DNA of 15,572 bases. It comes from Acidimicrobiia bacterium (GTDB lineage Bacteria > Actinomycetota > Acidimicrobiia > IMCC26256 > JAENVU01). The stretch covers positions 1 to 15,572 of the forward strand of contig JADGON010000336.1 in assembly GCA_017882945.1 (NCBI GenBank), written 5' to 3'. The notes under the pieces are model-generated. The model did no database searches. It worked only from the letters and a program-made list of their open reading frames with translations, and was not told the DNA's origin. The translations under genes and the position numbers were made by a program. This document shows positions 1-5,484 of the stretch, piece by piece (position 1 is the first letter of the stretch; the number at the start of each line of letters is the position of its first letter).

Positions 1-721
1 CGTGCATCAGCACCGGCCGAGGGATGTCGATCGGGACCGTACGGCTGATCTGGCCGCGAGGTGAGACGACGCCGTAGATCAGGTAGGGCGGTTCGGGCGA
101 GTAGCGGAACCAGCACAGCTCGTCCCAGACCGGGTCGATCTTGGGATGGGCCGTCATCGCCCCGGGCAAGGCGCCGTCGAAGGTGTGCTCACCCACGGTG
201 CCGAAGCGCCAGGTGAGCTCGTAGGGCGCCCCGCCCTCCCAGAGCGAGAGGATCCGACCGGCGTGCGCGACGACGCTCGTGTTGGACCAGTTCTTGGCGG
301 CGTTCGCCCCGCGATCCGGCCCGCCCGCCGCGTTGCCGTTGGTCGCCGCGCCGTTGGTCGCCGCGCCGTTCGTCCGCGCGCCGCGGGCGTCGAACGTGCC
401 GGCGGAAAGCGAGTGCCCGACGTGGCGTTCGGCGACCAGGTCCGTCGTGAGCACCCAGCGGTTGCGATACCGCGCCCGGCCCTGGCCCAGGGTGACGATG
501 TGGAGCATCCCGTCACCGTCGAAGGGGTACTGCCATCCCTCGGCGCGAGGGAACTGGGCGTTCGGCCCGTTCCGAACGTAGGACCCCTCCAGCTCCGACG
601 GGATCGCGCCCTGCACCGGCAGGTCCATCGTGTCGAGCTCGTCATCGACCGGCTCGAAGTAGCGCGCGTGGTAGCCACTGCCCTGCTGCATCCGCTCGGA
701 TTCGATGACCGGTTCGATCAT
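1..721 (-). CDS. Carotenoid oxygenase family protein (partial, N-terminal 240 residues)
   Basis: Fe(II)-dependent dioxygenase of the carotenoid cleavage family, which splits a C=C bond in carotenoids, apocarotenoids or stilbenes; the substrate cannot be told from sequence. The frame reads from ATG at 721 and leaves the window without a stop. Family landmarks are GSYVRNGPN (46-54), FDGDGMLH (67-74), GRARYRNRWV (81-90), SNTSVVAHAGR (146-156), the TAHPKIDP motif whose His192 is the first iron ligand, and PVLMH at 236-240 whose His240 should be the second. The other two iron histidines lie beyond the edge. Full-length members are about 450-500 residues, so roughly half is present. The start is supported by AGGAGG nine bases upstream. 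It follows the molybdopterin oxidoreductase on the same strand after 118 bases. Odd feature: a low-complexity insert of repeated Asn-Gly-Ala-Ala-Thr at about 117-130, encoded by a 15-bp tandem repeat. No signal peptide is visible, so it is probably cytosolic. Confidence 0.93.
   Translation of the reverse strand, partial: MIEPVIESERMQQGSGYHARYFEPVDDELDTMDLPVQGAIPSELEGSYVRNGPNAQFPRAEGWQYPFDGDGMLHIVTLGQGRARYRNRWVLTTDLVAERHVGHSLSAGTFDARGARTNGAATNGAATNGNAAGGPDRGANAAKNWSNTSVVAHAGRILSLWEGGAPYELTWRFGTVGEHTFDGALPGAMTAHPKIDPVWDELCWFRYSPEPPYLIYGVVSPRGQISRTVPIDIPRPVLMH
336..380. repeat. 15-bp tandem repeat, three units, inside the carotenoid oxygenase gene
   Basis: Plus-strand unit CCGTTGGTCGCCGCG occurs at 336-350 and, identically, at 351-365; a third, diverged unit at 366-380 matches 12 of 15 bases. 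The unit length is a multiple of three, so copy-number change keeps the reading frame and adds or removes an Asn-Gly-Ala-Ala-Thr pentapeptide in the encoded protein. Confidence 0.85.
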
Positions 722-729
722 GCCGCTCT

Positions 730-789
730 GCCTCCTCAGGCCAGCCTCGCGGGGATGATCGGCCGGTCCCACGGGTGCCTTGAGGAGGC
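730..789 (-). promoter_or_regulatory. Leader stem-loop that could mask the Shine-Dalgarno site
   Basis: In the minus-strand transcript GCCTCCTCAAGGC (789-777) can pair with GCCTGAGGAGGC (741-730), giving nine plus three base pairs around one bulged A and a loop of about 35 bases. The downstream arm contains the whole AGGAGG of the carotenoid oxygenase. No U-tract follows the stem, which argues against a simple intrinsic terminator for the upstream gene. The remaining 118-base gap (722-839) also carries an 11-base near-direct repeat, GCC(A/G)CTCTGCC on the plus strand at 722-732 and 788-798. The pairing is seen directly; any regulatory role is inference. Confidence 0.45.
731..736 (-). promoter_or_regulatory. 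Ribosome binding site of the carotenoid oxygenase gene
   Basis: On the minus strand this reads AGGAGG, a perfect Shine-Dalgarno core, nine bases before the ATG at 721. It decides the start. It also lies inside one arm of the inverted repeat at 730-789, so its accessibility may be controlled by RNA folding. Confidence 0.75.
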
Positions 790-839
790 CACTCTGCCCC
801 GTTTTGGCCGTTGAGGGCGATCGCGTCCCCAATTCTCGC

Positions 840-3116
840 TCAGGCGCCGGCCGGGACCAGGGCCTCCACGGTCACGGGAATGCCGTTGAGCACGGCGTTT
901 CCGGACAGCGGATCGAGTTGGCTGCCGTCCGTGAGCAGGTTCGTGTTGACCCCTGCGTACCGGCCCGCGACCTCCATCTCGGCCCCGGCCGCATCGTGGC
1001 CCCAGCCGTGGGGGATGCTGACCACCCCGGGCATGATCCCGTCGGTGATCTCGACCGGGATCTCGAGGGCGCCCACGCGCGACCGGACCCGCGCGTCCGC
1101 CCCCTCGACGAGCCCGAGCCGCGCGGCGTCGTCGGGATGGACCTGGAGGGTGCAGCGGGGCTTGCCCTTCACCAGCACCTCGAGGTTGTGCATCCAGGAG
1201 TTGTTGGAGCGGAGGTCGCGCCGACCGACGAGGACCAGCTCGCCATTGGCGTGACGGGCGAGCGATGGCGTGAGCCGGGTCTCGACATCCTCGACGATCG
1301 CTTCCGGGGCGAGCTCGATCTTGCCGCTCGGCGTGCGCAGCACGTCGGGCAGCCGGGGCTGCAGCGGACCCAGATCCACGCCGTGCGGATTGGCTTCCAG
1401 CACATCGAGCGAGAGGCCCTCCGGATCGGCACCGAACCCGTCGCCGTAGGGGCCGGTCCGCAGCATCAGGTCCAGGACACGCTCCGGTCCCCTGCGCCCA
1501 CCGGTTGAGAGCATCTCGAAGAGCTCGCCCGCGTCACGGCCCTCCACGTTGCTTCCCTCGCGCGCCACCGCCTTCTGCACCTGGCTCGTGAGCACGAAGT
1601 CGTCGAGCACCGCGGCGGCCTCGGCAGTCGAACCCTGCCCGGCCACGATGCCGGCCAGGCGCAGCAGCACCTCCCACTCCGGGAGCTCATGAGGCTTCAG
1701 CCCGATGACCGGCGGCGAGTAGTTCGCGACGTTGCGCACCGCGAGTGAGTACAGCGCCACGTCGTAGTGACTGCGCGAGAGCACGCCGGGGACGGGGAGG
1801 ATGACGTTGGCGTGGCGCGTCGTCTCGTTGCGGTAGATGTCGACCGAGACCATGAAGTCGAGTGAGCCGAGCGCGCGATCGAGCGCTCCGGAGTCGGGCG
1901 TCGAGAGGACCGGGTTCCCCGCCACCGTGATGAGCGCCCTGATCTGGCCGTCACCGGGCGCCTCGATCTCTTCGGCGAGCGCGGCCACCGGGAACTCACC
2001 GAAGAACTCCGGCAGGTCGCGCACGCGACTGTGGCGGCGCCCGAAGCGGACTCCCCGACCGACGCCTGCGGGGGTCCCTGCCTTGGTGGCACCCGTGTTG
2101 GCTCCGCCGGTCGCGGGCAGCGTGAACATCGCACCGCCCTCGCGATCGAGGTTGCCCGCCAGGGTGTTGACGACGTCGACCAGCCATGAGGCGAGCGTCC
2201 CGAACTCCTGCGTGCACGTCCCGATACGGCCGTACACCGCCGCCCGCTCGGTGGTGGCGAGATCACGGGCCACGCGCCGGATGGTTTCGGCGTCGATGCC
2301 ACACGTCGGTGCCACGACCTCGGGCGCGTAGTGCTCGGCGAGGCGCGAGACCGCTTCGAGTCCGTCGACGTGCCCCTCGGCGGCGCCGAGCCGCACCAGC
2401 CCTTCGCGGATGATCGTGTGTACGAGACCGAACAGGAAGTGCGCGTCCGTGCCGGGTCGGATGAACAGGTGCTCATCCGCCTCTTCCGCAGTCTTCGACC
2501 GGCGTGGGTCGACGACGACGAAGCGCCCGCCACGCGCGCGGATGGCGCGCAGGCGGCCGGGGACGTCGGGCACGGTCATCAGGCTGCCGTTCGACGCGAA
2601 CGGGTTCGCGCCGAGGATGAGCAGGTAGTCGCACCGGTCGAGGTCCGGGACGGGCACGGTGAGTGCCCCGCCGAACATCAGCCCGGCACTGACCTGCTTC
2701 GGCATCTGGTCCACGGTGCTCGCGCTGAAGACGTTGGCCGAGCCGAGAGCCTGCAGGAGGACCTTGCCCATGACCATCGCGCCGAGGTTGTGCGCGTTCG
2801 GGTTGCCGAGGTACACGCCGACCGCGTCGCGGCTCGCTTCGATGATGGGCCCAAGCCCGCGCTCGATCTCGGCGAACGCCTCGTCCCAGCCCACCTCGCG
2901 CCAGGAGTCGCCCGTACGCACCATCGGCGCGCGCAGGCGGTCGGGGTCCGCTTCGAGCTGCTTGAGCGCGGTCCCCTTCGGGCAGAGGTACCCGCGGCTG
3001 AAGACGTCGTCGCGATCGCCGCGCACGAGCGTGAGCTCGTCGTCGTCCATGTGCAGCTCGAGCCCGCAGGTCGCTTCACACAACGGGCACGTCCGGAACG
3101 CGGTGCGCTTGGCCAT
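840..3116 (-). CDS. Molybdopterin-dependent oxidoreductase (Mo-bisPGD / DMSO reductase superfamily)
   Basis: Large catalytic subunit of the formate dehydrogenase/nitrate reductase/DMSO reductase superfamily, 758 residues, a usual length for single-subunit cytosolic members. The N-terminus holds a 4Fe-4S site: Cys10, Cys13, Cys17 in CPLCEATC and Cys45 in CPKG. The main molybdopterin domain follows (about 60-560; DYLLILGANPFASN and FVVVDPRRSKTAEEAD are cofactor-binding stretches). A C-terminal dinucleotide-binding domain covers about 630-750, with RSNNSWMHN and IPHGWGH. At the usual Mo-ligand position I see no Cys or Sec; aligning NVFSASTVD by eye with the Sec region of FdhH puts Asp136 there, as in NarG-type enzymes. 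No Tat signal is visible, so it is probably cytosolic. The substrate is unknown; actinobacteria carry several such orphan enzymes annotated only as oxidoreductases. ATG at 3116 sits six bases behind a TAGCCT box with no Shine-Dalgarno, suggesting a leaderless transcript. It is divergent from the hydrolase gene at 3162. Confidence 0.93.
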   Translation of the reverse strand: MAKRTAFRTCPLCEATCGLELHMDDDELTLVRGDRDDVFSRGYLCPKGTALKQLEADPDRLRAPMVRTGDSWREVGWDEAFAEIERGLGPIIEASRDAVGVYLGNPNAHNLGAMVMGKVLLQALGSANVFSASTVDQMPKQVSAGLMFGGALTVPVPDLDRCDYLLILGANPFASNGSLMTVPDVPGRLRAIRARGGRFVVVDPRRSKTAEEADEHLFIRPGTDAHFLFGLVHTIIREGLVRLGAAEGHVDGLEAVSRLAEHYAPEVVAPTCGIDAETIRRVARDLATTERAAVYGRIGTCTQEFGTLASWLVDVVNTLAGNLDREGGAMFTLPATGGANTGATKAGTPAGVGRGVRFGRRHSRVRDLPEFFGEFPVAALAEEIEAPGDGQIRALITVAGNPVLSTPDSGALDRALGSLDFMVSVDIYRNETTRHANVILPVPGVLSRSHYDVALYSLAVRNVANYSPPVIGLKPHELPEWEVLLRLAGIVAGQGSTAEAAAVLDDFVLTSQVQKAVAREGSNVEGRDAGELFEMLSTGGRRGPERVLDLMLRTGPYGDGFGADPEGLSLDVLEANPHGVDLGPLQPRLPDVLRTPSGKIELAPEAIVEDVETRLTPSLARHANGELVLVGRRDLRSNNSWMHNLEVLVKGKPRCTLQVHPDDAARLGLVEGADARVRSRVGALEIPVEITDGIMPGVVSIPHGWGHDAAGAEMEVAGRYAGVNTNLLTDGSQLDPLSGNAVLNGIPVTVEALVPAGA

Positions 3117-3122
3117 GAACCC

Positions 3123-3128
3123 AGGCTA
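3123..3128 (-). promoter_or_regulatory. Putative -10 box, molybdopterin oxidoreductase gene
   Basis: The minus strand reads TAGCCT, then six bases, then the ATG at 3116. With a usual -10 to start-site distance, transcription would begin at or next to the start codon. No Shine-Dalgarno and no clear -35 are seen. Confidence 0.5.
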
Positions 3129-3147
3129 GGCCCTCATTTCGGATCGC

Positions 3148-3153
3148 TACAGT
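3148..3153 (+). promoter_or_regulatory. Putative -10 box, metallo-beta-lactamase-fold gene
   Basis: TACAGT lies eight bases before ATG 3162, with no Shine-Dalgarno between. A leaderless start is plausible. The box shares a 45-base divergent gap with the oppositely oriented -10 at 3123-3128. Confidence 0.5.
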
Positions 3154-3161
3154 CCCTGCCC

Positions 3162-3884
3162 ATGACCGAGGATCGCCTCTACTTCCGCCAGCTGCTCGCG
3201 GGCCGGGACTTCGCCGTCGGCGACGAGATCGCCCGTCAGATGGTCAACTTCGTCTACCTCGTGGGCGATCGTCAGACGGGCGAGGCGATGATCATCGATC
3301 CCGCCTACGGCGTGCGCGAGCTGGTCGAGATCGCGGGTGCTGACGGGCTGCGCATCGTCGGCGCCTTGGTCACCCACTACCACCCCGACCACGTCGGCGG
3401 CTCACTGATGGGATGGAAGATCGAGGGTGTGGCCGAGCTCCTCGGACTCGCCGGGGTCGACGCGCCCATCCATGTCAACCGGGCCGAGGCCCGAGGAGTG
3501 CAACACGTCACCGGCGCGTCGGCATCGGACCTCGTCCTCCATGAAGGTGGCGACGTGGTGCCCGTCGGCGCGATTCCGATCACGCTCGTGCACACGCCCG
3601 GCCACACACCCGGGAGCCAGTGCTTCCTGGTGGACGGCTGCCTCGTCGCGGGCGACACGCTCTTCCTCGACGGATGCGGCCGCACGGACCTACCGGGCGG
3701 TGACCCGGACGAGATGTACCTGAGCCTCACCCAGCGTCTGGCCGCGATCCCCGACGACACGATCCTCTACCCCGGGCACCAGTACTCACCCGAGGCGTTC
3801 GCATCCATGGGAACCACCCGAGCACAGAACTACGTGTTCCGCATGCCGACGATCGAGCAGTGGCGCACGATGTTCGGGTCCTGA
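3162..3884 (+). CDS. MBL-fold metallohydrolase, ETHE1 / glyoxalase II-like
   Basis: A 240-residue metallo-beta-lactamase-fold protein. The metal-binding set is complete: His72, His74, Asp76 and His77 in THYHPDH, His148 in HTPGHTPGS, Asp165 in AGDTLF, and His206 in YPGHQY. The GCGRTDLPGGD segment (171-181) after the bridging Asp is characteristic of the persulfide dioxygenase (ETHE1)/glyoxalase II branch. Likely activities are hydrolysis of a glutathione- or mycothiol-type thioester, or oxidation of a low-molecular-weight persulfide; sequence alone does not decide. The frame stays open far upstream, but that part is antisense to the molybdopterin oxidoreductase gene; ATG 3162 begins the conserved protein and lies just behind TACAGT. 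No signal peptide, so cytosolic. A GC hairpin follows the stop codon. Confidence 0.92.
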   Translation: MTEDRLYFRQLLAGRDFAVGDEIARQMVNFVYLVGDRQTGEAMIIDPAYGVRELVEIAGADGLRIVGALVTHYHPDHVGGSLMGWKIEGVAELLGLAGVDAPIHVNRAEARGVQHVTGASASDLVLHEGGDVVPVGAIPITLVHTPGHTPGSQCFLVDGCLVAGDTLFLDGCGRTDLPGGDPDEMYLSLTQRLAAIPDDTILYPGHQYSPEAFASMGTTRAQNYVFRMPTIEQWRTMFGS

Positions 3885-3907
3885 ATCGCGCGCTGCGAGT
3901 CACGCCT

Positions 3908-3922
3908 GCTCCCGCAGGGAGC
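3908..3922 (+). terminator. GC-rich hairpin after the MBL-fold gene
   Basis: GCTCCC and GGGAGC form a perfect six-base-pair stem around a three-base loop, 24 bases after the stop at 3884. There is no T-run, so if it terminates transcription it would be of the stem-only kind often proposed for actinobacteria. It could also be part of the control region of the next gene. Confidence 0.35.
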
Positions 3923-3956
3923 TCGTCAGCTGAGGTCTCCTCACGCGGGGCGCCGG

Positions 3957-3962
3957 TAGGCT
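3957..3962 (+). promoter_or_regulatory. Putative -10 box, carboxymuconolactone decarboxylase-family gene
   Basis: TAGGCT is followed by six bases and then ATG 3969. No Shine-Dalgarno is present. This is a close match to an actinobacterial housekeeping -10 in leaderless position. Confidence 0.55.
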
Positions 3963-3968
3963 GCGGGC

Positions 3969-4478
3969 ATGGCTCGCATCGCACTTCCCCAGGGGGACAG
4001 CCCCGAGATCGTCCGTGCCCTCTCCCTGCGTCCCGGCTTCGCGGCCGCGGTCGGTGGGTTCGAGAAGGCGGTCTGGGGATCGAGCCTCGACTGGCGGCTC
4101 CACGAGCTCGTGCGCATGCAGGTCGCGATCATCAACGAGTGCACGGTGTGCCTCGGCTGGCGTACCCCGCAGGCGATCGAAGCGGGCGTCACCGACGAGC
4201 TGCTCGCCGGCGTACCCACCTACCGGACGTTCCCCGACTTCACCGAGACCGAGCGCGTCGCACTCGAGTACACGGAGCACTTCTGCACCGACTCCGCCCG
4301 CATCGACGACGAGCTGATTGCGCGACTGCGCGCGCAGCTCGCCGACGACGAGATCGTCGAGCTGACCCTTGTCATCGGGAAGTACCTCTCGATGGGCCGC
4401 TTCATGCAGGTCCTCGGACTCGACCAGTCGTGCTCTCTGCAGTTCGACGACGACTCGGGACGCGTCGTCGCCACGTGA
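3969..4478 (+). CDS. Carboxymuconolactone decarboxylase / AhpD-family protein
   Basis: A 169-residue all-helical protein of the CMD/AhpD superfamily, whose members act as alkylhydroperoxidases, carboxylactone decarboxylases or thiol-disulfide proteins. The core motif is visible: HELVRMQVAIINECTVCLGW (45-64), with Glu46 and the redox pair Cys58-x-x-Cys61. The third element of the AhpD proton relay, a His a few residues after the second Cys, is not present (WRTPQAIEAG follows). The region from about 90 to 155 (ERVALEYTEHF ... EIVELTLVIGKYLSMGRFM) is the second conserved helical block. A peroxide- or thiol-related role is likely, the exact reaction unknown. Its stop codon overlaps the start of a 58-residue zinc-ribbon gene, so the two are almost certainly cotranscribed and translationally coupled. 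ATG 3969 directly follows a -10 box. Confidence 0.88.
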   Translation: MARIALPQGDSPEIVRALSLRPGFAAAVGGFEKAVWGSSLDWRLHELVRMQVAIINECTVCLGWRTPQAIEAGVTDELLAGVPTYRTFPDFTETERVALEYTEHFCTDSARIDDELIARLRAQLADDEIVELTLVIGKYLSMGRFMQVLGLDQSCSLQFDDDSGRVVAT

Positions 4479-4651
4479 CCGGTCCGGCCACCGTCATCGT
4501 GTGCATCGACTGCGGCGGCCGGGCCCACCTCGTCCAGGAGAACGACCCGGAGTCGCCGTACCGATCCGGTGACGTCGCGGTGTACCGCTGCGAGGACTGC
4601 CTCGACCGATGGGACGTCGTGCTCGAAGACGAGGACGTCGAACCCGACTGA
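4475..4651 (+). CDS. Small zinc-ribbon protein, 58 residues
   Basis: GTG at 4475-4477 overlaps the upstream TGA (4476-4478) in the four-base GTGA arrangement typical of translational coupling. The product has two CxxC knuckles, Cys10-x-x-Cys13 (CIDCGG) and Cys39-x-x-Cys42 (CEDCLDRW), 25 residues apart, the layout of a one-zinc ribbon, and a very acidic tail rich in Asp and Glu. It is too small to hold another domain. It resembles the many actinobacterial small zinc-ribbon proteins of unknown role; a partner or regulator of the preceding CMD-family protein is conceivable but is inference. The stop at 4651 is 12 bases from the convergent stop of the ABC ATPase gene. Confidence 0.78.
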   Translation: MTGPATVIVCIDCGGRAHLVQENDPESPYRSGDVAVYRCEDCLDRWDVVLEDEDVEPD

Positions 4652-4663
4652 GCACGCCTCGGA

Positions 4664-5452
4664 TCAGGGACGGGCCCGGGCTCGCCATCGTTCGCCGTCG
4701 CGGGCGAGGTCGATCGGGAAGTCGAACGCCGCGCTGAGCGAAGCCGCGGTCAGGGTCTCCTCGATCGCGCCCTGCGCCACCACCCTCCCGCCGGACAACA
4801 CGAGCGCGTGCGTGGTGCCGGGTGGGATCTCCTCGACGTGATGGGTCACGAGGACGATCGGCGGGGTCGCCGGGTCCGTCGCGAGCGCACTGAGGCGATC
4901 GAGCAGCCGCTCCCGGGCGCCGAGGTCCAGCCCGGCAAACGGCTCGTCGAGCAACAGCAGTCCGGGATCGGCCATCAGCAGGCGGGCCAGGAGCACTTGT
5001 TGGCGCTCCCCTTCCGAAAGGACTCCGAACGTGCGCTCGGCCAGCGGCGCGACGCCGGTCAGCTCCAACAGCTTCGCGGCACGCGCTCGGTCCGCCTCGG
5101 TGTAGGTGTGCCACCAGGGCTCGAGGGCGCCGTACTTGCCGGTCACCACGATGTCGCGCGCAGCGAGCGACGGGCGCAGGCTCCGCACCACCGACCCGCT
5201 CACGAAGCCGACCCGGGCGCGGACCGCTCGCCAGTCCGAGGCTCCGAGTCGCTCGCCCAGGATCTCGACCGAACCACGAGACGGGTGGAGCCGAGCGCCG
5301 GCGACCTGCAGGAGTGTGGTCTTCCCCGAGCCGTTCGGCCCGATCACCACCCAGCGATCACCGGGGTCAACCCGCCAGTCCACGTCGGCCAGGAGCGCGG
5401 CTCCGTCGCGCACGACCGAGACCCCGTCCAAGCGCAATGCCGTGGCTTCCAC
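4664..5452 (-). CDS. ABC transporter ATP-binding protein (stand-alone ATPase)
   Basis: A 262-residue nucleotide-binding domain. Walker A is GPNGSGKT (38-45), the signature LSEGERQQ (145-152), Walker B LLLLDEPFAGLD (165-176) with Glu170, and the H-loop His is in VTHH (203-205). The Q-loop position is unusual: VGFVSGS (81-87) has no Gln where most importers and exporters do, a trait seen in ModF/YlmA-like stand-alone ATPases. No permease or binding protein is next to it, so it may pair with a distant membrane subunit or work as a soluble ATPase. The open frame runs upstream over the pilin gene, but homology begins at the chosen GTG 5452. It starts 32 bases after the PilX-like stop on the same strand; a CAGGCT box six bases before the GTG could give its own leaderless transcript. 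Confidence 0.88.
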   Translation of the reverse strand: MEATALRLDGVSVVRDGAALLADVDWRVDPGDRWVVIGPNGSGKTTLLQVAGARLHPSRGSVEILGERLGASDWRAVRARVGFVSGSVVRSLRPSLAARDIVVTGKYGALEPWWHTYTEADRARAAKLLELTGVAPLAERTFGVLSEGERQQVLLARLLMADPGLLLLDEPFAGLDLGARERLLDRLSALATDPATPPIVLVTHHVEEIPPGTTHALVLSGGRVVAQGAIEETLTAASLSAAFDFPIDLARDGERWRARARP

Positions 5453-5458
5453 TCGATG

Positions 5459-5464
5459 AGCCTG
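5459..5464 (-). promoter_or_regulatory. Possible weak -10 box, ABC ATPase gene
   Basis: The minus strand reads CAGGCT, six bases before GTG 5452. It differs from the other start-proximal boxes in the window by C at the first position, so it is the weakest of the set. Read-through from the pilin genes is equally possible. Confidence 0.25.
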
Positions 5465-5484
5465 GCACGCGGCAGTCGCCAGAC

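Noticed and set aside
705..722. GGTTCGATCA resembling the T-arm of a tRNA
   Set aside because: It lies within the first codons of the carotenoid oxygenase and no cloverleaf can be built around it.
146..814. Plus-strand open frame of 222 codons, with shorter overlapping frames on both strands
   Set aside because: It lies opposite the carotenoid oxygenase, whose motifs are unmistakable; the translation is an Arg/Pro/Ala/Val-rich shadow with no family signs.
2331..3161. Upstream part of the long plus-strand frame that ends at 3884
   Set aside because: This stretch is antisense to the molybdopterin oxidoreductase; the conserved hydrolase begins at ATG 3162.
3860..4474. Upstream extension of the zinc-ribbon frame
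   Set aside because: It overlaps the CMD-family gene out of frame and is Arg-rich; the four-base GTGA overlap at 4475 is the natural start.
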